From: JAAXHB01 sp965214945
GTDB taxonomy: Bacteria; Actinomycetota; Acidimicrobiia; Acidimicrobiales; Aldehydirespiratoraceae
NCBI GenBank assembly: GCA_965214945.1
Contig: OZ244029.1
Coordinates: 2,480,001 to 2,544,000 of the forward strand
Length of the DNA: 64,000 nt
Direction of reading: 5' to 3'
Shown here: one piece after another, positions 34,069-42,808 of the stretch
How the letters are laid out: each line of letters begins with the position of its first letter
How positions within the stretch are numbered: the stretch's first letter is position 1
Position numbers and translations under genes: made by a program
The notes under the pieces: generated by a model
Databases searched by the model: none
Told to the model about the DNA's origin: nothing
The model's input: the letters and a program-made list of their open reading frames with translations, nothing else

Positions 34069-34214
34069 CTCGGCTGCCTCCTGCCTGAATCGTCCATCTG
34101 TACTCGCCCCCGTCTCACCCGTGCCGATCGGTCGGTTGACACAACGGTTGTTCGAGCGCCGCCGGTCGTTCGAGGAGTCGCTGCCGCTGGCTGGCCACTT
34201 CGGCCTCAGCTCTG

Positions 34215-34326
34215 CTAGTGTACCGCCCGAATATGCGCTGACCGCATGGCGGCGCACAAATGAGACGGCGCTCCGGCGTGCTTGCGGACACGCTGCCTCG
34301 GTGTCGCCGCCGAGACTTGGAGGGTT
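34215..34326 (+). promoter_or_regulatory. Promoter and ribosome-binding region of the binding lipoprotein
   Basis: The divergent gap of 263 nt to the P450 gene holds a TAGTGT box near 34217 (the same hexamer as before potD) and a GGAGGG Shine-Dalgarno about 7 nt before ATG 34332. An ACAACGGTTGT palindrome near 34140 could be an operator. Confidence 0.4.
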
Positions 34327-34331
34327 AGATC

Positions 34332-35855
34332 ATGTCGAGTATTCGCGCTTGGCCCAAACTGTCCGGGCTGCGTCGACCGCGTGTTCTGACGGCGCTGCTG
34401 TTGGTGCTGGCGTTGGCTGCCGCCGGCTGCGGTGGAGACGACGACTCGGACGACAACGGAGCCGTCTCCGCGGACAGCGACAGCGTCGCAGCCGACGACG
34501 GCACGCAGACGCCGGATCCGGAGCCGTCCGACAGCGACAGCGTCGCAGCCGACGACGGCGACTCCGGAGACTCCGACGACGACGCTGCCGAGGACACAGA
34601 TGCGCAGTCAGGTGACGACACCGACATGCCGGAGGAGCCGATAGTGCTTACGGCTTCCTACCGCGGTGTCACTCCTGAGACCATCAAGGTCGGCATCTCG
34701 ATGCTCGACTTCCAATTCTTGGTGGAGAACAACTACTCCACGGCGGGCTGGGGTGACCAGCAGGGCGTTTGGCAGGCCCTGATCGACGACCTAAACGCCC
34801 GTGGCGGCATATACGGACGCCAGCTCGAGGCGGTCTACGACTTTTACAGCCCGATCGGAAGCGTGGAGGCTGAGGAGACCTGCGCGATCTTGACCCAGGA
34901 CAATGAGGTGTTCGCTGTGCTGGGCGGATTCCTCGGCCCCTTCGCTGGCACGGTCGATCCCTGCATTGTCGGCACCAACGAGACGATGCTCGTCGGCGGA
35001 GAGATCACACCAGCCGAGTTCGCCCAGGCCGCAGCGCCCTGGTACGACACCAACGAGTCCACTGACCGTTCCACTTCCATCCTGCTAGATCTGCTCGTGG
35101 AGACGGGTCGAGCAGAGGGCGCCAAGGTGTTTCTTATCACCAATCTGGCCGCCGAGCCCGACACACCTCTGGTCGAGCAAGCGCTAGCCGACAAGGGCAT
35201 TGAGCTGGTGGAGAGCGCCGTGATCGACGCCCCCGACGCCGACCAGAACGCTCAAGACGCCATCCTGTCAGTGATATATGAGCGCTACCGAGCCTCCGAC
35301 GCCAACACGATCATGCTGAACGGCAACCCCTCCGCGGGCCTGCGAGGCCTTCAGCAGGCCGGTCTCGACGGCACTGTGCCGGTCTGGGCCAACGACGCGC
35401 CCGGCCTGGAGAATCTCGGGGAGTCGGTGGACCGCGAGCGGGCTCAAGGCACGATCACGGCCAGCAGCGCCAGCGACGCCGAATTGTGGTCCGATCCCGC
35501 CATGCAGGAATGTGTGGCCGTCACCGAGGACGCGCTGGGCGTGACGGTGAAAGATCCTTCTGACGTGGTGGTGGATGAAGAGAACTGGTTCAACTCCGTG
35601 CGCCGGTACTGCCGGGTTTTGCGGCTATTCGAACTGATAGCTACGGCGGCTGGGCCAGAGCTGACCCCCGACGCGGTGACCGCGGCGGTGGCTGCGGGCG
35701 AACTGTCGGAGTTTGCCCTGCCGGGTAATGCGCACAACTCGCTGAGCACTGATAAGCCTTACGCTCGCGACGAGTTCCGGCTGTCTGAATACAGCACTGC
35801 CATCAGTGACGGCGGACTGGCACCGCTGACGGACCTGATCGACATCTTCAAATAG
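34332..35855 (+). CDS. Branched-chain amino-acid-type ABC transporter substrate-binding lipoprotein
   Basis: Extracellular binding protein of the Leu/Ile/Val (periplasmic-binding type 1) class. The 507-residue product has a signal with lipobox LAAAGC (Cys33), an acidic Ser/Asp linker of about 70 residues, then ETIKVGISMLDFQFLVENNY and a two-lobe fold (LIDDLNARGGIYGRQLEAVY, FAVLGGFLGPFAGTVDPCIV, KVFLITNLAAEPDTPLVEQA). The linker holds SDSDSVAADDG twice, from a perfect 30-nt DNA repeat at 34473 and 34530. No permease or ATPase genes are next to it, so it is an orphan binding protein; substrate unknown. Confidence 0.82.
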   Translation: MSSIRAWPKLSGLRRPRVLTALLLVLALAAAGCGGDDDSDDNGAVSADSDSVAADDGTQTPDPEPSDSDSVAADDGDSGDSDDDAAEDTDAQSGDDTDMPEEPIVLTASYRGVTPETIKVGISMLDFQFLVENNYSTAGWGDQQGVWQALIDDLNARGGIYGRQLEAVYDFYSPIGSVEAEETCAILTQDNEVFAVLGGFLGPFAGTVDPCIVGTNETMLVGGEITPAEFAQAAAPWYDTNESTDRSTSILLDLLVETGRAEGAKVFLITNLAAEPDTPLVEQALADKGIELVESAVIDAPDADQNAQDAILSVIYERYRASDANTIMLNGNPSAGLRGLQQAGLDGTVPVWANDAPGLENLGESVDRERAQGTITASSASDAELWSDPAMQECVAVTEDALGVTVKDPSDVVVDEENWFNSVRRYCRVLRLFELIATAAGPELTPDAVTAAVAAGELSEFALPGNAHNSLSTDKPYARDEFRLSEYSTAISDGGLAPLTDLIDIFK

Positions 35856-35954
35856 GCGCTAAACGGCCCCTCCGGGCTGACGCAGCGCCGAGGTCGACCC
35901 AGTGTCGGCGGTCCGGTAGGGCCGACGAAGTTCGGGGGCGGCGGACAGATTGCC

Positions 35955-35976
35955 GGGTTGACGGGTCCGTCAACCC
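35955..35976. terminator. Perfect 10-bp hairpin downstream of the binding lipoprotein
   Basis: Arms GGGTTGACGG (35955-35964) and CCGTCAACCC (35967-35976) with a 2-nt centre. It lies 100 nt after the lipoprotein stop and 57 nt before the next gene. The near-perfect palindrome could equally be an operator; no T-tract follows. Confidence 0.45.
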
Positions 35977-36033
35977 GCTGACAGACCCGGCCGAGGTCTA
36001 CGGCTGGCCGCTGCGCGGAAGGCGGACACGACG

Positions 36034-37053
36034 ATGACTTCTTCTGACGTTCTATCCGATCTACTCACGGCCAAGGGCTACGCTCTGGCCGACGGGGCCA
36101 TGGGCACCCAGCTCTTCGACATGGGGCTCAAGGCGGGCGATCCGCCCGAGGCGTGGAACGTCGATTGTCCCGCCGACATCCAGGCGGTTCACCGTTCGTA
36201 CCTGCGCGCTGGGGCAGACATCGTGCTCACCAACAGCTTCGGCGGGAACCGCTTTCGCCTGGCTTTGCACGGCCTCAGCCGCCGGGCGGTGGAACTCAAC
36301 GAGGCCGCAGCCCGCAATGCCCGGCTTGCCGCCGAAGAAGAATCCGAGCGGGCTGCACGGCCGGTTCTGGTGGCCGGATCGATGGGCCCGACCGGCGAGC
36401 TGCTCAAACCGATGGGTGCCATGACCGCATCGGCGTGCGAGGCCGCGTTTGCCGAGCAGGCGGCGGGCCTCACCGCCGGAGGTGCCGACCTGCTGTGGAT
36501 CGAGACGATGAGCGATCTGCGTGAGGTTGAGGCCGCGGTGCGGGGCGCTCGCTCAACCAGCGATCTCCCGGTTGCTGCGACCATGAGCTTCGACACGGCC
36601 GGGCGCACAATGATGGGCACAACCGGCGCCGAGATGGGACGCAGGTTGCGCGGCCTGGGCTTGGCCGCGATGGGTGCCAACTGCGGCAACAATCTGATCG
36701 ACACCGAAGCTGCCGTGACCGCAATCTCTAGCGCGGCAGCAGAGCGCGGCGTGGCGGTGATCTCCAAGCCGAACGCTGGTGTGCCCGTCTGGAGCGATGA
36801 CGCCTTGGTCTACGACGGCACACCGCAAGTGATGGCGGCTCACGCCATGCGGATACTCGCCGCGGGCGCGACAGTGATCGGCGCGTGCTGCGGCAGCACT
36901 CCCGCGCACATCGCCAAGATCGCCGCAGTCCTTCGAGGCGACGAACCCGCACCCGAGCTTGGTGCGTCTGACCTATCGTCGGGGCCGGTAGCACCTCGCC
37001 GCCGCGCCGCCGTACGCCGGCGGGGCAGAACGCGTCGCCGGCGACGCGACTAG
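36034..37053 (+). CDS. Homocysteine S-methyltransferase family protein
   Basis: Zinc-dependent methyltransferase that makes methionine from homocysteine, like the first domain of MetH or betaine-homocysteine methyltransferase. The 339-residue product has LADGAMGTQLFDMGL at the start of the barrel, IVLTNSFGGNRFRL, and the zinc Cys residues in GANCGNN (about 212-218) and IGACCGSTPAHI (about 287-298). It has no cobalamin or folate domains, so the methyl donor is a separate protein or small molecule such as betaine or S-methylmethionine. A basic Arg-rich tail (RRRAAVRRRGRTRRRRR) ends the protein, which is unusual. Confidence 0.85.
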   Translation: MTSSDVLSDLLTAKGYALADGAMGTQLFDMGLKAGDPPEAWNVDCPADIQAVHRSYLRAGADIVLTNSFGGNRFRLALHGLSRRAVELNEAAARNARLAAEEESERAARPVLVAGSMGPTGELLKPMGAMTASACEAAFAEQAAGLTAGGADLLWIETMSDLREVEAAVRGARSTSDLPVAATMSFDTAGRTMMGTTGAEMGRRLRGLGLAAMGANCGNNLIDTEAAVTAISSAAAERGVAVISKPNAGVPVWSDDALVYDGTPQVMAAHAMRILAAGATVIGACCGSTPAHIAKIAAVLRGDEPAPELGASDLSSGPVAPRRRAAVRRRGRTRRRRRD

Positions 37054-37159
37054 AACCGGCAGGTGGCGATTACCAGCACCTGGCCGACCCATATTTGGGC
37101 GATAGTTGTCGTCTTCACGATGACTGGACTGTTGGTGTCATTGTTGGTGTGTGCATGTG

Positions 37160-37315
37160 TCACTCACTCCTACGCCACACATCTAGTGCCTGCACAATGT
37201 TGGAAGTAAGCCATCGACGGAAGCGTTGCTCTGCGGACTCGGCATCCTCCGAGAAGTTGATCTGGAAGATGTCCTCGCCTATTGGCTGCCAATGGTCAGG
37301 GCCTTCAAGAACCAC
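37160..37315 (-). pseudogene. Coding-like frame after Fic (possible shifted C-terminal extension)
   Basis: In the frame -1 relative to the Fic gene, an open stretch continues across the Fic stop (37279-37281) and encodes VVLEGPDHWQPIGEDIFQIN followed by 31 residues that end WLTSNIVQALDVWRRSE. Composition looks like real protein, with high GC at third positions. It may be the lost C-terminus of Fic after a frameshift, a separate 51-residue gene starting at GTG 37315, or chance. No family recognised. Confidence 0.4.
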
Positions 37316-38163
37316 TTTCGTTCGAGGGCAGAGATCAAGCGGATCAGAGGCGTCAAGTCGCCTTTGTCGGCTGCCCCTAACGCCTCGATGTATTGGGCTC
37401 GGTCTTTGCTAGTAACCACGAGCGGGAACCATCTGGCCGCGATCAGCACCAGCGAGGCGATAGCCCGCGCCACGCGGCCGTTGCCGTCCTGAAAGGGGTG
37501 TATCTGCGTGAAGCGGTGATGCAGCCAAGCCGCGCTCACGTCGGGGGCCACGCCGGCGGCGACGTAGGCGTGGTGCATTTCCATCAGCCGGTCCATCTCG
37601 GCATCGACGTGCTCGGGCGGGCAGTACTCGTGCACCTTGCCGTCGGGTCGCACCGGGTTGTTGGGCCGCACCTTAAAATCGCCGTGCAGCAACTCGATCT
37701 CACGTTTACGGCCGAAGAGATCAACGCCCGCGGCGAACTTCTGCTTACGGGTCATCAGCGCGTGAAGTTCCTTCACGAACGACGTTGACAGCGGCCGCTG
37801 CTGGGCTATCACGCCAAAAAGCCAATCCGCGGCCTCCGCGTGGTCACGGATCAGCCCGGCGACGAGCTGGGGTGGCTGGTCGGACGCGTCGTGAGCAATG
37901 AGCGAGGCGTCGATGCCCTGCTCGATCAGCAGCCTGGTGGTGCCATGGTCGAGTGTGTACAGGCGTTCGATGATTCCGGTCTCGATCGCCCACTCCCGCT
38001 TCAGGCGCTCATTAAAATCGGCCACCTGGACCGAGTCGAGGCGCTCGCGATGATGCTCCCAGGTTCGTACCAGCGCCGGCATCTCGTCGCTGGCCGCATC
38101 AAGATCTCTGCCGCTGAGGTCGGTTATCGGATGCCAGCGATGGCCAACTGACTGGTCGGTCAT
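37279..38163 (-). CDS. Fic/DOC family protein (probable AMP-transferase)
   Basis: Fic enzymes usually transfer AMP from ATP to hydroxyl side chains of target proteins. The 294-residue product has the complete core motif HPFQDGNGRVAR near residues 219-230, so the catalytic His, the phosphate-binding loop and Arg are present. Upstream are the FIDO N-terminal helices (AIETGIIERLYTLDHGTTRL) and the flap region KVHEYCPPEHVDAEMDRLM. An autoinhibitory (S/T)xxxE(G/N) motif is not clear; AIETG may stand in. A TACCGT box is 8 nt before the ATG. No antitoxin gene is adjacent. The end may be frameshifted (see the entry at 37160). Confidence 0.85.
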   Translation of the reverse strand: MTDQSVGHRWHPITDLSGRDLDAASDEMPALVRTWEHHRERLDSVQVADFNERLKREWAIETGIIERLYTLDHGTTRLLIEQGIDASLIAHDASDQPPQLVAGLIRDHAEAADWLFGVIAQQRPLSTSFVKELHALMTRKQKFAAGVDLFGRKREIELLHGDFKVRPNNPVRPDGKVHEYCPPEHVDAEMDRLMEMHHAYVAAGVAPDVSAAWLHHRFTQIHPFQDGNGRVARAIASLVLIAARWFPLVVTSKDRAQYIEALGAADKGDLTPLIRLISALERKWFLKALTIGSQ

Positions 38164-38275
38164 CCCTTACTACGGTACCGACCTTTGTCGCCTTCCTCGT
38201 TGCTCGCCGTCCGCGCGAGCTGCAATGCTGATTGGCTGATTGGAGGGCTCCGCAGCCCTGCTGACCTGAGCTGTG

Positions 38276-38382
38276 AGCGCGTTAGGAGATGCCCGCCAGC
38301 TTCGGCACCGGCGGCCTTCTCGCCATGGTGGGGTTTTGGAAGAGTCAGCGCGTTAGGAGATGTCCTGCCAGCTTCGGAACCG
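38276..38382. repeat. Two direct repeats of about 35 bp downstream of purH
   Basis: AGCGCGTTAGGAGATG plus CCAGCTTCGG and neighbours occur at 38276-38310 and 38347-38382 with four small differences, 71 nt apart, in the gap between the starts and ends of fic and purH. Function unknown; may be remnants of a local duplication at the purH 3' end. Confidence 0.6.
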
Positions 38383-38393
38383 CTGCGCGGCGG

Positions 38394-40073
38394 TCAGTGG
38401 CGGAAGCGGCGTTGGCCGGTGAAGAGCATGGCTAGGCCGCGGGCGTCGGCAGCGGCTACGACCTCGGCGTCGTTGATCGAACCGCCGGGCTGCACCACCA
38501 CGGCTGCGCCGGCGTCGGCTGCGGCGTCGACGCCGTCGGGAAAGGGATAGAAGCCGTCGCTTGCGCAGGCGCCGCCCAGCGCTCGACCGGCGGCTTTGGC
38601 CGCAGCTAGGCGCCCGGCCTCGGCGCGGCTTTGCTGGCCGGCGCCTATGCCCCAGGCAACACCGCCGAGGGCCAGCACCACGGCGTTGGAGCTGACCGCG
38701 GAGCACACCCGCCAGGCGAACGCCGCATCGGCGCGCTCTGTGGCCGTAGGAGCGCGCTTTGTCACCACGCGCCAGGCGGACGGGTCAAACTCGAGACGGC
38801 TGGAGTCCTGCAGCAGGAAGTCGTCGTTGAGGCCTCCCAAGGCCCGCAGCTCCGGGCCGCCCCACCCGCACTCGACCGGCTGACCGTCAGGCGGGGCGGC
38901 CTTGAGCGACGGCGGCTCATAGCCAGAACCGAATCCGTCGGAGACCGGCACACAGCGTGGCGGCACGGTCAGCACGCGCGTGGCGCGACGATGGCGGACG
39001 AACCGGTCGCGCACCCCAGCCGCATACCCGGGGGCTATCACCACGTCGATCTGCGGTCCGGCCATCACTGCCGCCGCGTCAGCGGCGGCGACCGGCGCGC
39101 TGAAGGCGACCACCCCTCCGAAGGCGCTCTGGCGGTCGCAGTCAAGCGCCAGCGTGTAGGCCTCGCCCGGGGTCTCGGCTACAGCGGCACCGCAGGGGTT
39201 GGCGTGCTTGACGATCACCGCCGCCGGGCGAACCCGGCCACCTCCGGCGCGGCTTTCGTCACCCGCACCCAGCTCGCACGCCAGGCGCCAGGCCGCAGCG
39301 GCGTCTGCCAGGTTTAGGTAGCTCAGCTCCTTTCCCCCATGGCGCGCCGCCCTGTCGAAGAAGGTGACACGACCCCAGGGGCGGTAGCGGGCCGCGCTCT
39401 GATGTGGGTTCTCGCCGTAGCGCAACGCCTCGGCGCGGCGCAGCACCAGATGAACCGAGTCCGGCAACTCCGGCCCGCCGCCTTCTTGGATCGCCTGCGA
39501 ATCGAGCCAGGCGATTATCGCCGCGTCGTGGGCGGAGACATGGGCGAAGGCGTTACGAGCCAAGCGGCGGCGGGTAGCGTCCGTCAGCCAACCACGGTCT
39601 GCGAGTTCGGCCAACACGAGCGGGTAGTCGCGGGGATCGACCACTGCGCCGACATGAGCGTGGTTCTTGGCCGCGGCCCGCAGCAAGGTCGGTCCGCCGA
39701 CGTCGATCGTCTCAACGCCAGGTCGTGCTTCGAACGGGTAGAGGTTCACCACCACCAAGTCGATGGGCGCGATCTTGTTGGTCTGAAGATCGGCTCGGTG
39801 GGCCGGGTCGCCGCGGTCGGCCAGTATCCCACCGTGGATTCGAGGGTGCAGAGTGACGACCCGATGCCCGAGCATGGCCGGCGAACCCGTGTGGTCGGCT
39901 ACGTCGACCACCGGCAGCCCCGAAGAGGCAAGCGCGGCGGCCGTCCCGCCGCTGGCCAGCACCTCCCAGCCCAGCCCGATCAGACCGGCGGCCAGCTCCG
40001 TCACCCCGGCTTTGTCGTAGACCGAGATCAGCGCCCGCCGCGGATACGAGCCCATAGCCGGTCGCGAACTCAT
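38394..40073 (-). CDS. purH: Bifunctional AICAR transformylase / IMP cyclohydrolase
   Basis: Last two steps of purine synthesis to IMP. The 559-residue product from ATG 40073 (MSSRPAMGSYPRRALISVYD) has the MGS-like cyclohydrolase domain (LISVYDKAGVTELAAGLIGL, HPRIHGGILADR, DLVVVNLYPFEA) and the transformylase domain with LRYGENPHQSAARY, VKHANPCGAAVA with the catalytic Lys and His, and near the C-terminus GGACASDGFYPFPDGVDAAA. ATG 40055 is another possible start. sucD ends 71 nt upstream. The purN gene usually found before purH is missing. Confidence 0.95.
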   Translation of the reverse strand: MSSRPAMGSYPRRALISVYDKAGVTELAAGLIGLGWEVLASGGTAAALASSGLPVVDVADHTGSPAMLGHRVVTLHPRIHGGILADRGDPAHRADLQTNKIAPIDLVVVNLYPFEARPGVETIDVGGPTLLRAAAKNHAHVGAVVDPRDYPLVLAELADRGWLTDATRRRLARNAFAHVSAHDAAIIAWLDSQAIQEGGGPELPDSVHLVLRRAEALRYGENPHQSAARYRPWGRVTFFDRAARHGGKELSYLNLADAAAAWRLACELGAGDESRAGGGRVRPAAVIVKHANPCGAAVAETPGEAYTLALDCDRQSAFGGVVAFSAPVAAADAAAVMAGPQIDVVIAPGYAAGVRDRFVRHRRATRVLTVPPRCVPVSDGFGSGYEPPSLKAAPPDGQPVECGWGGPELRALGGLNDDFLLQDSSRLEFDPSAWRVVTKRAPTATERADAAFAWRVCSAVSSNAVVLALGGVAWGIGAGQQSRAEAGRLAAAKAAGRALGGACASDGFYPFPDGVDAAADAGAAVVVQPGGSINDAEVVAAADARGLAMLFTGQRRFRH

Positions 40074-40144
40074 GTCCGGCTCACCAGACTGCCTCAAGCC
40101 GCACCGAGCCCGGCTCGCCTTCGCCGAGGCCGCTCAACAGCCGT

Positions 40145-41029
40145 TCAGAACCCGGCCACGATCTCGGCCATCAGTTCGCCCGCCTCGGTTGGGTTGAGGC
40201 CCACACGGGCGCCGCCGGCGGCGAGGGCCTCCATCTTCGCAGCGGCCGTGCCTTTGCCGCCGGACACGATGGCGCCGGCGTGGCCCATCTTCTTGCCCGG
40301 CGGGGCTGTCACCCCGGCCACATACGCCACCACCGGCTTGATCGTCGACTCCGAGATGAACGCCGCGGCCTCCTCCTCGGCCGAGCCGCCGATCTCGCCG
40401 ATCATCATCACCGCACGCGTCTCGGCATCGGCTTCGAAGGCCTCCAGGCAGTCGATGAAGCTCGTTCCCGGCACGGGGTCTCCGCCGATACCGACGCAGG
40501 TGGTGACGCCGATGCCTTTCTGCTTCAGCTCGTAAAGTGCTTGATAGGTGAGCGTGCCGGAGCGGCTGACGATCCCTACTGGTCCGCCCGCCTTGGCGAT
40601 GTGCCCGGCGGTGATGCCGATGTTGCAGCGGCCGGGGCTGATGACACCCGGGCAGTTGGGGCCGAGCAGCCGCACGCCGGGGTGATCGCGCTTCAGCTTG
40701 TTGAACAGGAACGCCTCGTCGTGCGCGGGCACGCCCTCTGTGATCACCACGATCAGGCTCACACCGCCCGCCGCGGCCTCCAGCACGGCGTCGCGCACCC
40801 CCGGCGCGGGGATGAACATGCAGCTCGCGGTGGCGCCGGTGGCGGCGACAGCGGCGGCTACGTCGGCGAATACCGGCACGCCGTCCACGTCGGTGCCGGC
40901 TTTGTGGGGGTTGGTGCCGGCCACCACTTTGGTGCCGTAGTCGCGGTTGAGCATCCCGTAGTAGCGGCCTTGCGAGCCGGTCAGCCCCTGGTACACCACC
41001 CGCGTGCGCTCATCGGCGAAGATGCTCAC
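40145..41029 (-). CDS. sucD: Succinyl-CoA synthetase alpha subunit
   Basis: TCA-cycle enzyme; the alpha subunit binds CoA and carries the phosphohistidine. The 294-residue product starts MSIFADERTRVVYQGLTGSQ and has the CoA-binding fold, RLLGPNCPGVISPGRCNIGI and the phosphohistidine region KMGHAGAIVSGGKGTAAAKM (His in GHAGA). The GTG start overlaps the sucC stop by 4 nt. Length and motifs are ordinary. Confidence 0.96.
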   Translation of the reverse strand: MSIFADERTRVVYQGLTGSQGRYYGMLNRDYGTKVVAGTNPHKAGTDVDGVPVFADVAAAVAATGATASCMFIPAPGVRDAVLEAAAGGVSLIVVITEGVPAHDEAFLFNKLKRDHPGVRLLGPNCPGVISPGRCNIGITAGHIAKAGGPVGIVSRSGTLTYQALYELKQKGIGVTTCVGIGGDPVPGTSFIDCLEAFEADAETRAVMMIGEIGGSAEEEAAAFISESTIKPVVAYVAGVTAPPGKKMGHAGAIVSGGKGTAAAKMEALAAGGARVGLNPTEAGELMAEIVAGF

Positions 41030-42195
41030 GATCCGACGGCCTCGGCTAGTTCGGCCATGTCGGCGAGTTCGACGGCCTTGCGGGCCGCTTCGAGCATCGT
41101 CGGGGCCATCATCAGGCCCTCGCCGAGATGCGGCGCCAGCAAATCCCGGCCCTCCGCGGCGTTTGTGCCGTCGAGTCGGATAACGATCGGCGAATCGATC
41201 TGAACCCGCTCAAGTGCCCCGATGATGCCGTTGGCCACCTCCTCGCCGCGGGTGATGCCTCCGAAGATGTTGACGAAGATCGAGCGCACCGAGGGGTCGT
41301 CGTTGATCACCTGCAGAGCACCGGCCATCACCTCCGCGTTGGCGCCGCCTCCGATGTCGAGGAAGTTGGCGGGCCGGCCGCCTACCTGGTTCACCACGTC
41401 GACGGTGCTCATCGCCAGCCCTGCGCCGTTGGCGATCACACCGACGGAGCCGTCGAGGCCCACATACTGCAGACCTTTGGCGTGCGCGGCCTGCTCGCGT
41501 TCGTCGCGGCTCTGGGTGGCGTCGTATTCGCCGTAGTCGACGTGGCGGAAGACGCTGTTGTCGTCGAGGGTCACCTTGGCGTCGAGCGCCAAAACCCGGC
41601 CGTCGGCGGTCAGGATCATCGGGTTGACTTCTACCAGGCTGGCGTCGGCGTCCACATACGTGCGGTACAGCGACATCAGCAGCTCCACTGAGGCGTCAGA
41701 AGCGGCTTCCGCCAGGCGGGCGGCGCGCACCCAGGCTCGGCAGTTGTCCTCGGCGAGTCCGTCGACCGGGTTGATCCAGATCTTGGCGATGGCGCCGGGG
41801 TTCTGATCGGCCACCGTCTCGATATCCACGCCCCCTTCGGCCGACAGCATCCCGAGGTGCGCCTTGGCGGAGCGGTCGAGCGTGAAACTGGCGTAGTACT
41901 CCTCAGCGACCTCGGATGCCTGTTCAATCCAGAGGCGGCGCACCACGTGGCTGGAGATGTTCAGACCGAGGATCGACTCGGCGTGCTCGCGCACCGCAGC
42001 GAAGTCGTCGGCCAGCCTCACGCCTCCGGCCTTGCCCCGCCCGCCGGTGTGCACCTGCGCCTTCACCGCCACCGGCAGACCGAGCCGACCCGCAGCGGCC
42101 ACGGCCTCGCCCGGCGTGAACGCCACCTCGCCGTCGGGCACCGGCAGCCCGTATCGAGCAAAGAGTTCCTTGCCCTGATGTTCGAAGAGGTCCAC
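41026..42195 (-). CDS. sucC: Succinyl-CoA synthetase beta subunit
   Basis: ATP-grasp subunit of succinyl-CoA synthetase. The 389-residue product from GTG 42195 starts VDLFEHQGKELFARYGLPVP, the standard N-terminus. Motifs include VKAQVHTGGRGKAGGVRLAD, EVNPMILTADGRVLALDAKV and a C-terminal FVNIFGGITRGEEVANGII. GTG is exactly 7 nt from TATCGT on the minus strand, so it is probably leaderless; frames reaching further upstream are not needed. sucD follows with a 4-nt overlap. Confidence 0.96.
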   Translation of the reverse strand: MDLFEHQGKELFARYGLPVPDGEVAFTPGEAVAAAGRLGLPVAVKAQVHTGGRGKAGGVRLADDFAAVREHAESILGLNISSHVVRRLWIEQASEVAEEYYASFTLDRSAKAHLGMLSAEGGVDIETVADQNPGAIAKIWINPVDGLAEDNCRAWVRAARLAEAASDASVELLMSLYRTYVDADASLVEVNPMILTADGRVLALDAKVTLDDNSVFRHVDYGEYDATQSRDEREQAAHAKGLQYVGLDGSVGVIANGAGLAMSTVDVVNQVGGRPANFLDIGGGANAEVMAGALQVINDDPSVRSIFVNIFGGITRGEEVANGIIGALERVQIDSPIVIRLDGTNAAEGRDLLAPHLGEGLMMAPTMLEAARKAVELADMAELAEAVGS

Positions 42196-42202
42196 GACGG
42201 CG

Positions 42203-42210
42203 ACGATACT
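42203..42210. promoter_or_regulatory. Overlapping back-to-back -10 boxes between sucC and a membrane-protein gene
   Basis: Minus strand TATCGT (42208-42203) is 7 nt from the sucC GTG at 42195. Plus strand GATACT (42205-42210) is 7 nt from ATG 42218. Only 22 nt separate the two start codons, so both transcripts should be leaderless. Confidence 0.65.
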
Positions 42211-42217
42211 AGAGGTC

Positions 42218-42724
42218 ATGGCAGTCAAACGCAGCCGCGGGGTCAGCGCCCGCTCGGCGATTCTGGTCGGTCTGGCAGGCGTGGTGGTGGCGCTGGCGCT
42301 GGCGGTAGTAGCGCTATGGCTGGCCGGATCTGGAGGCGAGGTGGAGGTCAGGCTGGGGGACAGCCACTTCGGAGACCTCGACGCCGACCGGATCAGCGCC
42401 GAGATCGCTGAGCAGGGGCCGGTGCTGTTCTCCGATGTGGCGGGCGGCAGCCGCGACCTGATCGTGCAGCATCTCGGTGACGACCCCGAACGAGGCTGGA
42501 GCGCGTTCGATGCCCGCAGGCCGGGCCAGCCCAGAGACTGTTTCTTCCGATGGCGGGCCAATCTGAAGTCGGACGACGGCGCCAGCCCCGCAGTCGGCGG
42601 GTTTGCAAACACTTGCGACGAGTCCGACGTCGTGGACGCCGCAGGCACCGGGCTGACGCACTATCCGGTGACCGTCCACGACGGAAAGGTGACAATCGAC
42701 ATCAACAACCCAGTCAGGGGCTGA
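42218..42724 (+). CDS. Membrane-anchored protein of unknown function
   Basis: A 168-residue protein with a basic N-terminus, one membrane helix (AILVGLAGVVVALALAVVAL) and an exported domain of about 130 residues. That domain has GPVLFSDVAGGSRDLIVQHL, DCFFRWRANLKSDD and TGLTHYPVTVHDGKVTIDIN; two Cys could form a disulfide. The second half is faintly reminiscent of small beta-rich (Rieske-like or copper-site-free) folds but no ligands are seen. It shares a bidirectional promoter with sucC. No family recognised. Confidence 0.7.
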   Translation: MAVKRSRGVSARSAILVGLAGVVVALALAVVALWLAGSGGEVEVRLGDSHFGDLDADRISAEIAEQGPVLFSDVAGGSRDLIVQHLGDDPERGWSAFDARRPGQPRDCFFRWRANLKSDDGASPAVGGFANTCDESDVVDAAGTGLTHYPVTVHDGKVTIDINNPVRG

Positions 42725-42808
42725 CCCTGTCAAGCCGGCGGGCACACTACGAGGCGACGCCGCTGAGTAAGCCTCTGTTAGAACAAGCCCCTGTCAGAGA
42801 GGAAGCCC

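Noticed and set aside
35955..35976. Riboswitch upstream of the homocysteine methyltransferase
   Set aside because: Only a simple palindrome is visible; no conserved SAM or cobalamin riboswitch core can be made out.
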